This document shows positions 8,326 to 18,082 of a stretch of 64,000 nt of DNA, in pieces. Source of the DNA: Pseudorhizobium tarimense (GTDB lineage Bacteria; Pseudomonadota; Alphaproteobacteria; Rhizobiales; Rhizobiaceae); contig NZ_JALJRA010000007.1 of assembly GCF_022968135.1 (NCBI RefSeq), positions 124,001 through 188,000 on the forward strand. Direction: 5' to 3'. The notes under the pieces are model-generated. The model saw nothing but the letters and a program-made list of their open reading frames with translations. It was not told where the DNA came from and made no database searches. The translations under genes were made by a program, and so were the position numbers. Numbering within the stretch: the first letter of the stretch is position 1; every line of letters begins with the position of its first letter.

Positions 8326-10656
8326 CTATTCTAGCGCAGAGCCGAGATCGATTTCGCCTAGCGTTCGGAACGTAACCCGCGCCGTCACTGTCCAGTCATT
8401 GGCGTTCGTGGCATCTGCCCGTTCGTCTGAATAGGCGACCGTGAAGATTGTGCATTCGTCTGCATAGGTAAGGCCGACGCCGCGGCGGATGACCTCCTGG
8501 TCGTTGAGGTCCCAGATGGCGGAGCCGGCAACCGACCAGTTCTCGTTGATCCGGAAGCTGCTCGACGACTGCAAAAGATCGGTATCGTCGCTCGAACCAT
8601 ATTCCGGCTGCGCTTCGATCTGCGTGTAGATCAGCGATCCGCTCAAGCGTGCGGTCGTATAGCTGAACTCGGCATCGGTCCGCTGCACCTCGAACGTGTC
8701 CTGGTCGAAGCGGGCGCCGGCGCTGAGCGAGAAGCCCTGCGGCAGGTCGATCCCCGCCATCCCGACATAGTCCGAGCGGTCCGATTCCAGACCGGAGTTC
8801 GCACCGACGTTCACGAGATCGTCGGTCGCAAACGAATTCTGGCCGGCGAGATGGAAGCTCTGGCCAAAGATGCCGCGCAAGCCAATTCCGTTGTCGAACG
8901 AGCCGGTATAACGCAGGCCGACATTGGCGCGCGTGCCGCCTTCGATCCGGTCTAAGCCGGAGAACTTGTCGCGTTCAAAGAGGTTGGTGGCATCGAATAC
9001 GAAGCTTTGAGCATCCTCATTCGGCAGTCCGCCGGCATATTGCTCGTCCGGTCGCACATAGACCTGTGCGATCGGCTCAATAATGTGGCTGCTATTTTGT
9101 GTCGAGATCAGGAACGGGTAGCGTGCTTCCATGCCCGCGGTCAGCATGTAGCGGCCGTAGGCGCCCGAGTCTTCAAGGCCATCATAGCTGTAGGTCGTTC
9201 CGCCCGAAGTGAACGAAGGTTCCGACATGCTATGGCGAAGCGCATCGCCGCGAGCAGCAAGAAGCGGTGTGAGCAGAAGGCCGCCGGAGGTGCTGAAGGT
9301 CCGCTTCCATTCTGCTTCGGTGGTGAAGCGGGTATAGTTGCCGTCAAGACCAGGATAGCGATCACTTGTTCCGACAAGAGCGAGCTCCTCTTCGCGCCGA
9401 GACAGGTTTGTCAGATTGTTGGTGATCGTCAGCTGGCCGCCTGCAACCGGTTCCGGGGCGATATACTGGTAGTCCAGAGACGGGTAGACGATCGCCTGGC
9501 GTCGCTCGGCGGTTCTCGCTTCAGCCGTGTCCTGAATATCGAAATAGTAAGCGTGGAGGTCGAAGTAGTTTCGATCGCCAAGGCCGATGAGATAGGCCTC
9601 GTTGCGGAAGACGTCGTCCTCCACGCCGTCGAGCGAATAGGTCTTCGAGAAGTTGTTGTCGCTCTGGACCATAACGTCCCAGCCGAAGGTCCAGCGGGGG
9701 TTGATCTGAAACTCTGCCTTCGATGCTGCCATCAAACGCGTGTCCGCTGCGCGGTCGCTCGTTCCAGCGTCAAAGGAATCGGGATCACGCTGATCGATGC
9801 CGGCAAAGCGGAACGTGTGACGGCCGTTCTCGAACCGGTTGCGCACTTCGCCCTGCAGAAGCAGACCCTGTCCCGTGTAATAGGTCGGGCTCAGCGTTGC
9901 ATCCATCGAGGGGGTGATGACCTGATAGTACGGGATCGTCAGTCCGAAGCCGAGATTGTCGTCCAGGCTCATGCGCGGAAAGAGGAAGCCGGACTTCCGC
10001 TCGACTGTCTGATCCGGCACCACCAGGAACGGCAGATAGCCGATCGGCATGCCAAAAAGTTCGAACCGGGCGTTCTGCAGGCGAATCGTGTGGGTCTGAC
10101 CGTTCTGGATGACGCGCTGCGCCTTCACCTGCCAAAGCGGCGCCTTACCTGGCTTTTCTGCGCAGGGCAGGCAGGCGGTGTAGACGCCGTTGTTGAGCAC
10201 CATCAGGTCGCCGGGGAGCCTTTCGGCGCTTTCGGCGGCAAGCCGAGTATTGTCCGTCGTCTCCACGCGAAGCGCGTTTAGGAAGCCCTGGCCGAAGTCG
10301 TCTGTGACATCGAGTTCTTCGGCATAGATCCGATTGCCGTCCGGCTCGATCAGCTCGATATTGCCGACCGCGGTGACCCGCCCGGTTTCCTGGTTGTATT
10401 CGACCCGCTGCGCCACCATCCGGTAGCGGTTGTAATAGATCTGCACGCCGCCGGTTGCCGTTACCCGCTGCGCATCCTGATTGTAGACGAGTTCGTTGGC
10501 GCGCAGGAGCATCTTCGCGTCGTCGGCCACGACGGGCGCCGATGCGGGCTCTTGGGCATGCACTGTGACAGGATGAAAGGCATTCACGCACACAGCCGCG
10601 CTTGCCAGCAGGGCCGTGAGGCGCCGTCTGATATGTCCGCGGTCTTTTGCCGCCAC
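8326..10656 (-). CDS. lptD: LPS-assembly protein LptD
   Basis: This 776-residue outer-membrane beta-barrel inserts lipopolysaccharide into the outer leaflet together with LptE. A signal peptide (LTALLASAAVCVNAF with a VHAQ cleavage site) precedes an OstA-like N-domain with repeated strands (LVYNQDAQRVTATGGVQI, then VEYNQETGRVTAVG). A long barrel follows, rich in Tyr/Asp/Asn-containing strands and ending IDLGSALE. The start chosen is the GTG at 10656, because a perfect AGGAGG lies seven bases upstream and the GTG shares one base with the lptG stop (TAGTG). A longer frame to 10722 exists but has no such signal and only adds charged residues before the signal peptide. Confidence 0.93.
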   Translation of the reverse strand: MAAKDRGHIRRRLTALLASAAVCVNAFHPVTVHAQEPASAPVVADDAKMLLRANELVYNQDAQRVTATGGVQIYYNRYRMVAQRVEYNQETGRVTAVGNIELIEPDGNRIYAEELDVTDDFGQGFLNALRVETTDNTRLAAESAERLPGDLMVLNNGVYTACLPCAEKPGKAPLWQVKAQRVIQNGQTHTIRLQNARFELFGMPIGYLPFLVVPDQTVERKSGFLFPRMSLDDNLGFGLTIPYYQVITPSMDATLSPTYYTGQGLLLQGEVRNRFENGRHTFRFAGIDQRDPDSFDAGTSDRAADTRLMAASKAEFQINPRWTFGWDVMVQSDNNFSKTYSLDGVEDDVFRNEAYLIGLGDRNYFDLHAYYFDIQDTAEARTAERRQAIVYPSLDYQYIAPEPVAGGQLTITNNLTNLSRREEELALVGTSDRYPGLDGNYTRFTTEAEWKRTFSTSGGLLLTPLLAARGDALRHSMSEPSFTSGGTTYSYDGLEDSGAYGRYMLTAGMEARYPFLISTQNSSHIIEPIAQVYVRPDEQYAGGLPNEDAQSFVFDATNLFERDKFSGLDRIEGGTRANVGLRYTGSFDNGIGLRGIFGQSFHLAGQNSFATDDLVNVGANSGLESDRSDYVGMAGIDLPQGFSLSAGARFDQDTFEVQRTDAEFSYTTARLSGSLIYTQIEAQPEYGSSDDTDLLQSSSSFRINENWSVAGSAIWDLNDQEVIRRGVGLTYADECTIFTVAYSDERADATNANDWTVTARVTFRTLGEIDLGSALE

Positions 10657-11744
10657 TAGCCATCCTCCTGATGAAGCAGAATCGTCGCGCCGAGGGCCGT
10701 CGCCACGATCACCGGCACCCATACCGCCACAAAGGGCGGAACGGCGCCGCTGCTCCCGAATGCTTTTACGAGAACCGTGACGACATAAAGCACGAAGCCG
10801 GAAACGATTCCACCCAGAATCACCGACCGGGATTGCGCGAAGCGACTGAATTTCAACGATACTGTTGCAGCAATGAACGTCATCGCCACCAGAAGCAGCG
10901 GAAGTGAAAGCAGCGAGTGGAATTGCGTCTCGAGTGCCTTTGTAGGGAGGCCGAACGAGCGGCCCACCTCGATCTTTCGAGAAAGATCATAAAATGCAAC
11001 GGTTTCCGGCTGTGACAGGCTCTCCTGAAGATATTCCTGTCTCAGATTGGTGCTCACCTGTGCCGTCTCTAGGCGCTCCGGGATCTCGCCGGGGCGATTC
11101 TCTAAAACGTCGGTAAGAAGCCAGTAACCATCTTCCAATTTCGCCGTGGATGCATCCTGCCGCAGGATGACCTGACGGTCGCTATTGAAGTGGAACACCA
11201 CCACGTCGATAAGCACGGTCCCGTCTGCCTCGAAGCTCTTCGCCCCGATGATGGAATCATTGCCATCGGAAGTCTGGCGGATCCATGGAAGGAAGTCCGA
11301 CTCGGCGGATGCGCTGCTCGATTGGCGCCAAGACGCCTCCATCGACAGCGATTCGCGTTGGCCCCAGGCGGCGACGGGATTAACGATCAGCATGCCGAAC
11401 AAGCCGATCAGGAATGCGCCCGCCGCAAACGGCATGATGAATTGCCAGACTGATATGCCTGCAGCGCGGGTAACAACCAATTCATAGCGCCGGTTGAGCG
11501 CGATCAGTGCCGTCATGCCGATGAACAGCGAAAGTGTCGGGATCGTCTGCTGCAAGATGAAGGGAATGCGCATCGCCGTAAACAACAGTGCGCCGGGGAC
11601 CGTGTAGCCATCGAGGCTCGCCATGCGGCGGCTGGTCTCGCTGAAGTCGGCAAGAAAGATGATGCCGCACACGCCGAGGAAGAACCAGATGGCGGTGGTG
11701 ATGTAGCGCCGGAAGAAGTAGCGCCCAAGCGTCGTGAAGATCAT
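10656..11744 (-). CDS. lptG: LPS export ABC transporter permease LptG
   Basis: This 362-residue inner-membrane permease of the LptB2FG complex extracts LPS from the inner membrane. The N-terminal LGRYFFRRYITTAIWFFLGV is the YjgP/YjgQ hallmark. Six transmembrane segments flank a periplasmic jellyroll region at roughly residues 130-260. The start is the ATG at 11744, which overlaps the lptF stop by four bases (ATGA). The open frame upstream of it only shadows lptF. It is coupled at both ends, to lptF and lptD, so LPS extraction and outer-membrane insertion factors are made from one message. The lptB, lptA and lptC genes are not in this window. Confidence 0.94.
   Translation of the reverse strand: MIFTTLGRYFFRRYITTAIWFFLGVCGIIFLADFSETSRRMASLDGYTVPGALLFTAMRIPFILQQTIPTLSLFIGMTALIALNRRYELVVTRAAGISVWQFIMPFAAGAFLIGLFGMLIVNPVAAWGQRESLSMEASWRQSSSASAESDFLPWIRQTSDGNDSIIGAKSFEADGTVLIDVVVFHFNSDRQVILRQDASTAKLEDGYWLLTDVLENRPGEIPERLETAQVSTNLRQEYLQESLSQPETVAFYDLSRKIEVGRSFGLPTKALETQFHSLLSLPLLLVAMTFIAATVSLKFSRFAQSRSVILGGIVSGFVLYVVTVLVKAFGSSGAVPPFVAVWVPVIVATALGATILLHQEDG
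10664..10669 (-). promoter_or_regulatory. Shine-Dalgarno that fixes the lptD start
   Basis: A perfect AGGAGG on the reverse strand lies seven bases before the GTG at 10656, inside the end of lptG. It supports the short lptD form with its signal peptide at the N-terminus over the longer frame. Confidence 0.8.
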
Positions 11745-12910
11745 TGGCTGCCTCCGGCCGAGGCCCGCTCTCCGAAGCGGCGGCGCATCGTGCGCCATAG
11801 CCCGCCTGTCAGGCTTGCAAGGATGCGGGGCATACGGATGCGCTTGTGGGTCGCCAGCAGATAGCTGCAGGTGCCGATCGTGACGAGCGGCAGCAGATAG
11901 ATGAGGAGCGTGTAGGCTTCGTCCTGCTTCACGAGATTCTTCAGCGAAAAGCCGAGCCAGCGCAGTGTGAAGGCAACGATGAGAGCCGTCACCATGGGAT
12001 GAACGCGGGTCTGGCGGTGGGAGCGGGAATCGCCCGCGACCACCAGCGAGACGAGTGCGAACATGAACGGAAAGAGCCACTCCGTTAGCCTTGCATGGAG
12101 TTCCGAGCGGTAGCTTTCCGGTGTCCGTTGGACGTGCGGATCATTGGGATCGGGATCAAGGAGGAATGCAAGGCTGCGATCACCGGCATTGAGCGACGGT
12201 CCCTCTTGGGCGGACATGGCCGAAAGATCGAAGGCATAGGAGGCAAACTTGATGATGGAAACCCGCCCGTCGGCGGTCTTGCGATGCACCTCGCCGTCGC
12301 GCATCGTCAGCGATGTGCCGCTTTCGTCGATGGAGCCTTCGCGGGCATAGTAGATCAGGTCGAAATTCGGATCCCGGTAGTCAACAACGAAGAGTCCGGT
12401 CAGCACCCGGCCCGAATGGCGCTCGTCGATCTGAACGTAGAGCCCGTCTTCGATGCTGCGAAAGGTCTTCTCTTCAATGACGGAGGAGAGCAAGTCTGCA
12501 TAGGCGGCCGCCACCATCTGCCGCGCGGCAACCCGCGACGGCGGTTCAACGAAGTTGGCAACTACAAAGGAAAAGAGGCTGAGAATCGCCGCCAGCAGCA
12601 GGACCGGGCGATAGATGATGCTGCGCGACGATCCGGCGGCATCGATCACCGGCAGCTCGGAGTCGTTGTTCATCGCCGTCAGCGTCTGTGTGATGCCGAT
12701 GGCGAGCGCAAACGGCAGCACGACGGGGATGATCGTCGGCAGGATATAGGTCGCAAGCAGCATGAACGAGCCCATCGACTGCCCCGTGTCCGTCACGAGG
12801 TTGATGCGCCCGAGCACCTGAATGGTCCAGATGATGGTGAGCACCGGCAGGAGCGCCACCAGGAACATCTGCACGATCCTGCGCAATATGTAGAGTTCGA
12901 GAAGCTTCAT
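11741..12910 (-). CDS. lptF: LPS export ABC transporter permease LptF
   Basis: This 389-residue partner permease of LptG belongs to the YjgP/YjgQ family. It opens with LLELYILRRIVQMFLVALLP and has the conserved coupling region ITQTLTAMNNDSELPVIDAAG just after the first pair of transmembrane helices. A periplasmic domain lies in the middle (about residues 130-280) and three C-terminal helices follow. It is the first gene of the reverse-strand run and faces pepA across a 305-base divergent gap that should carry both promoters. The last residues carry a Gly/Ser tail. No missing domain is apparent. Confidence 0.94.
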   Translation of the reverse strand: MKLLELYILRRIVQMFLVALLPVLTIIWTIQVLGRINLVTDTGQSMGSFMLLATYILPTIIPVVLPFALAIGITQTLTAMNNDSELPVIDAAGSSRSIIYRPVLLLAAILSLFSFVVANFVEPPSRVAARQMVAAAYADLLSSVIEEKTFRSIEDGLYVQIDERHSGRVLTGLFVVDYRDPNFDLIYYAREGSIDESGTSLTMRDGEVHRKTADGRVSIIKFASYAFDLSAMSAQEGPSLNAGDRSLAFLLDPDPNDPHVQRTPESYRSELHARLTEWLFPFMFALVSLVVAGDSRSHRQTRVHPMVTALIVAFTLRWLGFSLKNLVKQDEAYTLLIYLLPLVTIGTCSYLLATHKRIRMPRILASLTGGLWRTMRRRFGERASAGGSQ

Positions 12911-13215
12911 CCGATCCCGCTACAGCGAATCGGCCTCCCGCGTGAACGGTTGGCCGCGGCCTTTCTAAGCCATCGCTTCATGGTTTGCGACGCTTTGGCG
13001 TCAGAAAGTGACGGCGGAATGTGATTTTTTGACGGACTGTGTCATCTGGAAAAGCAGCGTGACCACAGCATGCGTCGCTGGCAACGATAGGGCGAGGTTG
13101 GAGGCTCACCAGAGGTCGCGGCAATCCGTCATCGTCAAGATCGCTTCATCCGGGTTGCCTTGTCGGGCGAAACGGGGATGATCGGCGCAACGCTAGTACG
13201 AGGACCGGAGTGACC
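12911..13215. promoter_or_regulatory. Divergent lptF / pepA upstream region
   Basis: About 305 bases with no gene separate the two start codons. Promoters for the lptF-lptG-lptD-surA-pdxA-rsmA run (reverse) and for pepA-holC (forward) must lie here. No sigma-70-like pair or repeat stood out well enough to name. Confidence 0.6.
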
Positions 13216-14706
13216 ATGTCAGTGAACTATAAAATCCATTTTGCAAGCTCGGCGCCGCTCGACCGGGCGCTGGCAATCCTGCTGCAGACGTCCGGAAGCG
13301 AACTGCCGGCGGGTATCGGCGAAGCGGACCCTCAAAAGGTCAGCATTCGGGCGGCTGAGATCGCGAACTTCAAGGCGAAATCGATGTCCACTCTGGATGT
13401 CATCGCGCCAAATGGCTCCCCTGCGAATCGGCTGGTGGTTCTCGGTCTCGGCAAGCCTGAGGCGATGACCGCGCATGACTGGCTGCGGGCGGGCGGGGCC
13501 GCGGCAGGTCAGTTCAAGGCATCCAAGCAAGTGGTTGTTTTCCTTGATGCGCCAGAAGTGGATGTCGGAGCCGAACAGGCCGCCGATTTCGCACTCGGCC
13601 TGATGCTGCGCGGCTATAGCTTCGACACCTATAAAACGAAGAAGAAGGACGACGAGGAGAAGCCGCCGGAAACGGTTGCCGTCACCATCGTCACGAGTTG
13701 CCATGCAGATGCGCAGAAGCTTCTGGCGGAAGCCGAGGCGGTCGCGGGCGGTGTGGTCCTGGCGCGCGATCTGGTCAACCTGCCGCCAAATGTCTTGGGT
13801 CCGGTGGAGTTTGCGGAGAAGGCGAAGGAACTGGAGAAGCTTGGCGCCGAAGTCGAGATCCTGACCGAGAAGGAGATGCAGGAGCTCAAGATGGGTGCCC
13901 TTCTCGGCGTTGCCCAAGGGTCCGTTCGGCCGCCGCGGCTTGCGGTCATCCAGTGGAAGGGCGGCAAGGTCGGCGAGGCGCCGGTCGCCTTCATCGGCAA
14001 GGGTGTCGTCTTCGATTCGGGCGGCATCTCGATTAAGCCGGGTGCCGGCATGGAAGACATGAAGGGCGACATGGGCGGTGCGGCCGCCGTGACCGGGTTG
14101 ATGCATGTGCTCGCGGCGCGCAAGGCAAAGGTCAACGCGGTCGGCATTCTCGGTCTTGTCGAGAACATGCCGGATGGCAACGCCCAGCGCCCCGGCGACA
14201 TCGTCACCTCCATGTCCGGGCAGACGATCGAGATCATCAATACCGATGCCGAAGGTCGACTGGTTCTCGGCGATGCTCTTTGGTACTGCAACGACCGCTT
14301 CAAGCCGCGCTTCATGATCAACCTGGCGACGCTCACTGGCGCCATTCTGGTCGCGCTTGGAAACCAGCATGCCGGGCTCTTCTCCAATGACGACGAGCTT
14401 TCAGATCGGCTCACATCGGCGGGCGAGGCAACGGGTGAAAAGCTCTGGCGCCTGCCGCTCGGCAAGGAATATGACAAGCTCATCGATTCCAAGTTCGCCG
14501 ACATGAAGAACACCGGCGGCCGCAACGCCGGAGCCATCACGGCCGCGCAGTTTCTGAAGCGGTTCGTCGGCGAAACACCCTGGGCTCACCTCGACGTGGC
14601 CGGCACTGCGATGAACTCACCTTCGACCGAGATCAGCCAGTCCTGGGCCTCCGGTTACGGAGTGCGCCTACTCGACAGGCTCGTGCGCGACCATTACGAA
14701 GCCTGA
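13216..14706 (+). CDS. pepA: Leucyl aminopeptidase (M17)
   Basis: This 496-residue cytosolic M17 aminopeptidase releases N-terminal residues from peptides using two metal ions. The C-terminal catalytic domain shows the metal-binding set: [18 protein letters not shown], the Asp region [10 protein letters not shown] and the family signature [12 protein letters not shown]. The N-terminal macro-like domain covers about residues 1-160, with a Lys-rich linker near 140. In many gammaproteobacteria PepA also binds DNA, but nothing here shows that. Start choice is between GTG 13210 and ATG 13216. The ATG has GGAG five bases upstream and gives the shorter form. holC follows after 5 bases, and the pepA-holC order is conserved widely. 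Confidence 0.95.
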   Translation: MSVNYKIHFASSAPLDRALAILLQTSGSELPAGIGEADPQKVSIRAAEIANFKAKSMSTLDVIAPNGSPANRLVVLGLGKPEAMTAHDWLRAGGAAAGQFKASKQVVVFLDAPEVDVGAEQAADFALGLMLRGYSFDTYKTKKKDDEEKPPETVAVTIVTSCHADAQKLLAEAEAVAGGVVLARDLVNLPPNVLGPVEFAEKAKELEKLGAEVEILTEKEMQELKMGALLGVAQGSVRPPRLAVIQWKGGKVGEAPVAFIGKGVVFDSGGISIKPGAGMEDMKGDMGGAAAVTGLMHVLAARKAKVNAVGILGLVENMPDGNAQRPGDIVTSMSGQTIEIINTDAEGRLVLGDALWYCNDRFKPRFMINLATLTGAILVALGNQHAGLFSNDDELSDRLTSAGEATGEKLWRLPLGKEYDKLIDSKFADMKNTGGRNAGAITAAQFLKRFVGETPWAHLDVAGTAMNSPSTEISQSWASGYGVRLLDRLVRDHYEA

Positions 14707-14711
14707 TCCAG

Positions 14712-15161
14712 ATGACCGAAGTCCTGTTCTACCACCTGACCGAGTCCAAGCTTGAAGATGCGCTTCCAGCACTGCTGGAAAAGAGCGTCGAGCGCGGCTG
14801 GCGGGTAGTGGTGCAGACGGCGGAAGAGGGGCGGCGGGATGATCTCGACGCCCACCTCTGGACCTACCGTGAGGAAAGCTTCCTGCCGCACGGAACGGAC
14901 GCCACCGATCATGCCTCGGTTCAGCCCGTGCTGATCACGGCGACACCTCAGAACGCCAATGATGCGAGCGTACGTTTTCTTGTCGATGGTGCCGAACCGC
15001 CAGCGCTCGCCGCTTACGAGCGGGTCGTCTTCATGTTCGACGGGTATGACGCCTCCCAGCTGGAGAATGCCCGCAGCCAATGGAAACGGCTGAAGGGCGA
15101 GGGGCACACGCTGACCTATTGGCAGCAGTCGCCGGAAGGACGATGGGTCAAAAAGGCCTGA
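14712..15161 (+). CDS. holC: DNA polymerase III subunit chi
   Basis: This 149-residue HolC protein is the accessory subunit of the clamp-loader complex that links it to single-strand-binding protein. It opens with VLFYHLTESKLEDALPALLEK and contains the conserved HLWTYREESFLPHG segment, and it ends with the WQQSPEGRW region. It starts 5 bases after pepA and is probably translated from the pepA message. The length is close to that of E. coli chi. It converges with the ABC-F gene four bases downstream, with no visible terminator between them. Confidence 0.93.
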   Translation: MTEVLFYHLTESKLEDALPALLEKSVERGWRVVVQTAEEGRRDDLDAHLWTYREESFLPHGTDATDHASVQPVLITATPQNANDASVRFLVDGAEPPALAAYERVVFMFDGYDASQLENARSQWKRLKGEGHTLTYWQQSPEGRWVKKA

Positions 15162-15165
15162 CGCC

Positions 15166-17052
15166 TCAGCCTGCCATCGCCTCTTCATACTCCGAAGACA
15201 GCATCAGCCACTCTTCCTCGGCCGCGGAAAGCTTTGCGGCCGCCTCTCCCCGCTCCTTCGCCTTGGCGGCAGCTTTGGCCGGCGCCTTCTCGTAGAGCAT
15301 CGGATCTGCAAGCTCTGCATCAAGCGCCTGAATCAGCTTCTCAAGCTTAGCGGTTAAGGATTCGATCTCGTTGATCTTTTTCTTCAGCGGCGCGAGCGAG
15401 GCGCGCTTCTCCGCGTTCGCTTTCCGCTGGTCGGCCTTGTTTGCGGGTTCTTCCGCAGAACCGTGCGTCTTGTCGTCCTTCTTGCGACCGGCTGCGATGA
15501 TCAGGTCGCGATATTCGTCGAGGTCGCCCTCGAATGGCTTCACGGTTCCTTCATTGACGAGCCACAGCCGGTCGACGGTCGCCTCGATGAGATGCCGGTC
15601 GTGGGAGATCAGGATCACGGCGCCGTCATAATCATTGAGCGCCTCGATCAGTGCCCGGCGGCTGTCGATGTCCAGGTGATTGGTCGGCTCGTCGAGGATC
15701 AGGAGGTTCGGGGCGTGAAACGTCGCAAGCCCCATCAGCAGGCGCGCCTTCTCGCCGCCGGAAAGATCCTTGGCAGCCGTTGCCATCTTCTCCGTCGCAA
15801 GTCCCATCTGCGCCACCCGCGCCCGCACCTGCGCCTCGCCCGCCTGCGGCATCAGCCGGCGCACGTGATCCACCGGCGTCTCGTTGGGGATTAGGTCGTC
15901 CAGCTGGTGCTGGGCGAAGAAACCGATCGAGAGCGAGGGCGCGAGCTTCATCTCACCCGCTTCCGGCTGCAGCCGGCCGGAGATCAGCTTGGCGAAGGTC
16001 GACTTGCCGTTGCCGTTGGAGCCGAGCAGTGCGATGCGGTCGTCATTGTCGATCCGCAGGCTGATGCTTTTCAGGATCGGCTTGCCGGGTTGGTAGCCGA
16101 CAGCACCCTTGCTGAGCGCGATGATCGGCGATGCCGGCTGCTTTTCCGGCTTCGGAAACTGGATCGGCTGGACATGGTCCTCGATAACGGCCGCCACCGT
16201 CCCCATACGCTCCAGCGCCTTCACGCGGCTCTGCGCCTGCTTCGCCTTTGAGGCTTTCGCCTTGAACCTGTCGATGAAGCTCTGCAGATGCTTGCGGGCC
16301 GCTTCGTTCTTAGCCTTGGCCTTCATCTGCAATTCGTCTGCTTCCGCCTTCTGCCGCTCGAAACTGTCGTAACCGCCGCGGTAGAAGGTCAGCTTCTTCT
16401 GGTCGAGATGGATGATCGAGTTGACGGCGTTATTCAGAAGGTCCCGGTCATGGCTGATGATGATCACCGTGTACGGGTAGCGCCGGACGTAGTCCTCCAG
16501 CCACAGCGTGCCTTCAAGGTCCAAATAATTCGTTGGCTCGTCGAGAAGCAGCAGATCCGGCTCCGCAAAAAGCACAGAGGCAAGCGCCACGCGCATGCGC
16601 CAGCCGCCGGAGAAGGAGGAGGCGGGCCGCAGCTGCGCCTGAGCATCGAAGCCAAGCCCGGCGAGAATGCTGGCCGCGCGCGCTTCCGCCGAATGGGCGT
16701 CGATGTCCACCAGCCGCATCTGGATCTCGGCGATGCGGTTGGGATCCGTCGCGACCTCGGCTTCCTTCAGGAGCGCCGTCCGCTCCTTGTCGGCAGCCAG
16801 CACGATGGAGATCAGGGATTCCTCGGTCCCGGGCGCTTCCTGTGCCACCTGTCCGATGCGGGCATTCTTGGGGATGGAAACCGATCCGCTCTCGGCTGCA
16901 AGGTCACCAGTGATGACGCGAAACAAGGTGGACTTGCCGGCCCCGTTGCGTCCCACAAGCCCGGCTTTCGTGCCGGGCGGCAGCGACACGCTGGCATGGT
17001 CGAGGAGGAGTCGGCCGGCGACGTGGGCGGAGAGGTCAGTGATCGTGATCAT
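15166..17052 (-). CDS. ABC-F family ATPase (Uup/YheS-like)
   Basis: This is a 628-residue soluble protein with two ATP-binding cassettes and no membrane domain. Walker A sequences are GRNGAGKST (about residues 35-43) and GSNGNGKST (second half). ABC signatures are SSFSGGWRMRVALA and LSGGEKARLLMG, and Walker B/D-loop pairs are LLLDEPTNYLD and LILDEPTNHLD. The linker between cassettes is Lys/Ala-rich and helical, and a C-terminal coiled coil (residues about 540-628) follows, as in Uup and YheS. ABC-F proteins act on ribosomes as translation factors. The exact subgroup cannot be settled by eye, and antibiotic resistance is not implied. Confidence 0.9.
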   Translation of the reverse strand: MITITDLSAHVAGRLLLDHASVSLPPGTKAGLVGRNGAGKSTLFRVITGDLAAESGSVSIPKNARIGQVAQEAPGTEESLISIVLAADKERTALLKEAEVATDPNRIAEIQMRLVDIDAHSAEARAASILAGLGFDAQAQLRPASSFSGGWRMRVALASVLFAEPDLLLLDEPTNYLDLEGTLWLEDYVRRYPYTVIIISHDRDLLNNAVNSIIHLDQKKLTFYRGGYDSFERQKAEADELQMKAKAKNEAARKHLQSFIDRFKAKASKAKQAQSRVKALERMGTVAAVIEDHVQPIQFPKPEKQPASPIIALSKGAVGYQPGKPILKSISLRIDNDDRIALLGSNGNGKSTFAKLISGRLQPEAGEMKLAPSLSIGFFAQHQLDDLIPNETPVDHVRRLMPQAGEAQVRARVAQMGLATEKMATAAKDLSGGEKARLLMGLATFHAPNLLILDEPTNHLDIDSRRALIEALNDYDGAVILISHDRHLIEATVDRLWLVNEGTVKPFEGDLDEYRDLIIAAGRKKDDKTHGSAEEPANKADQRKANAEKRASLAPLKKKINEIESLTAKLEKLIQALDAELADPMLYEKAPAKAAAKAKERGEAAAKLSAAEEEWLMLSSEYEEAMAG

Positions 17053-17123
17053 GGCGCGGGTTTTGGCCGATCTTCGGCATCAAGGCAATACGCGCCAACA
17101 GCCAGCGGTCGCGTGCAGCTTCG

Positions 17124-17909
17124 CTAGCCGAGCCACACGTCGAGGAAGAGCATGATCACCAACCCGATCGCCAGACCAAAGGTTGCCTGCTTCTGATGGC
17201 CGCTGCGATGGGTCTCGGGAATGATCTCGTGGCTGATGACATAGAGCATGGCGCCTGCCGCAAAGGCGAGGCCCCAGGGCAGCAGCGGCTGAGAAATGCC
17301 GACGAGGCCGGCACCCAGCAGCCCTCCCAGCGGTTCGACAAGCCCCGTCAAACCGGCGATGACGAAGGCTCTCCACTTGCTGTAGCCCTCGCCCAGCAGG
17401 GAAACCGCCACCGCCAGTCCCTCGGGCGCGTTCTGGAGGCCGATGCCCGTCGCGAGTGGAAGTCCACCCTCAAAGCCATGAGCGCCGAAGCCGACACCAA
17501 CCGCCAGCCCCTCTGGCATGTTGTGGATCGTGATCGCGATGATGAAGAGCCAGATCCGCCTGAGCGATGCGGCCTCAGGGCCCTCGCGACCGCTCTTGAA
17601 ATGCTCGTGCGGCAGAAATTCATTCATTAGGGCGACCGTCGCCATGCCGAGCAGAATTGCAGTGCAGGCGATTGCGGCTGGGATAGCACCGGCGCCGAAC
17701 TGTCTCTCGGCAGCATCGAGCGCAGGGATGATCAGGGAAAAAAACGAGGCCGACAGCATGACGCCGGCAGCAAAGCCGAGCGACAGATCGCGCAACGCGC
17801 CGCCCGGACGTCTGCCAAACAGGACGGGGACTGCACCCAGCGCCGTACACGATCCGGCGGCTAGACTGCCGAGCGTGCCCAGCAGGAGCGGAGACATGTC
17901 TTCAGCCAT
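17124..17909 (-). CDS. ZIP-family divalent metal transporter
   Basis: This 261-residue inner-membrane protein has about eight hydrophobic segments. The metal-site motifs of the ZIP family are present: HNMPEG in helix 4 and QNAPEG in helix 5. A short cytoplasmic loop before helix 4 carries HEHF. Helices 6-8 include GLVEPLGGLLG and SHEIIPETHRSGHQ. The likely substrate is zinc or another divalent metal, but selectivity is not predictable. It lies downstream of nothing obvious and 71 bases before the ABC-F gene on the same strand. No Zur- or MntR-like operator was recognised upstream. Confidence 0.9.
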   Translation of the reverse strand: MAEDMSPLLLGTLGSLAAGSCTALGAVPVLFGRRPGGALRDLSLGFAAGVMLSASFFSLIIPALDAAERQFGAGAIPAAIACTAILLGMATVALMNEFLPHEHFKSGREGPEAASLRRIWLFIIAITIHNMPEGLAVGVGFGAHGFEGGLPLATGIGLQNAPEGLAVAVSLLGEGYSKWRAFVIAGLTGLVEPLGGLLGAGLVGISQPLLPWGLAFAAGAMLYVISHEIIPETHRSGHQKQATFGLAIGLVIMLFLDVWLG

Positions 17910-18082
17910 CGTGGTTTCTCAGCTCTCCCGTCAGATCCTCGACCGCGTTGGGCATGGCTGCACTCAGGCGAGCGCCAGCGCCCCACCGTCCGCTCAGGCT
18001 GGGAAAGCCAATGGCAAGGCATATTGTTCCCGCTCAGGGAACCTCCGCGGGAACCGAAAGCAGAGGGGGCACCGCCCATTCC

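Noticed and set aside
9007..10281. Open frame of 424 codons on the forward strand
   Set aside because: Antisense to lptD, without any family features.
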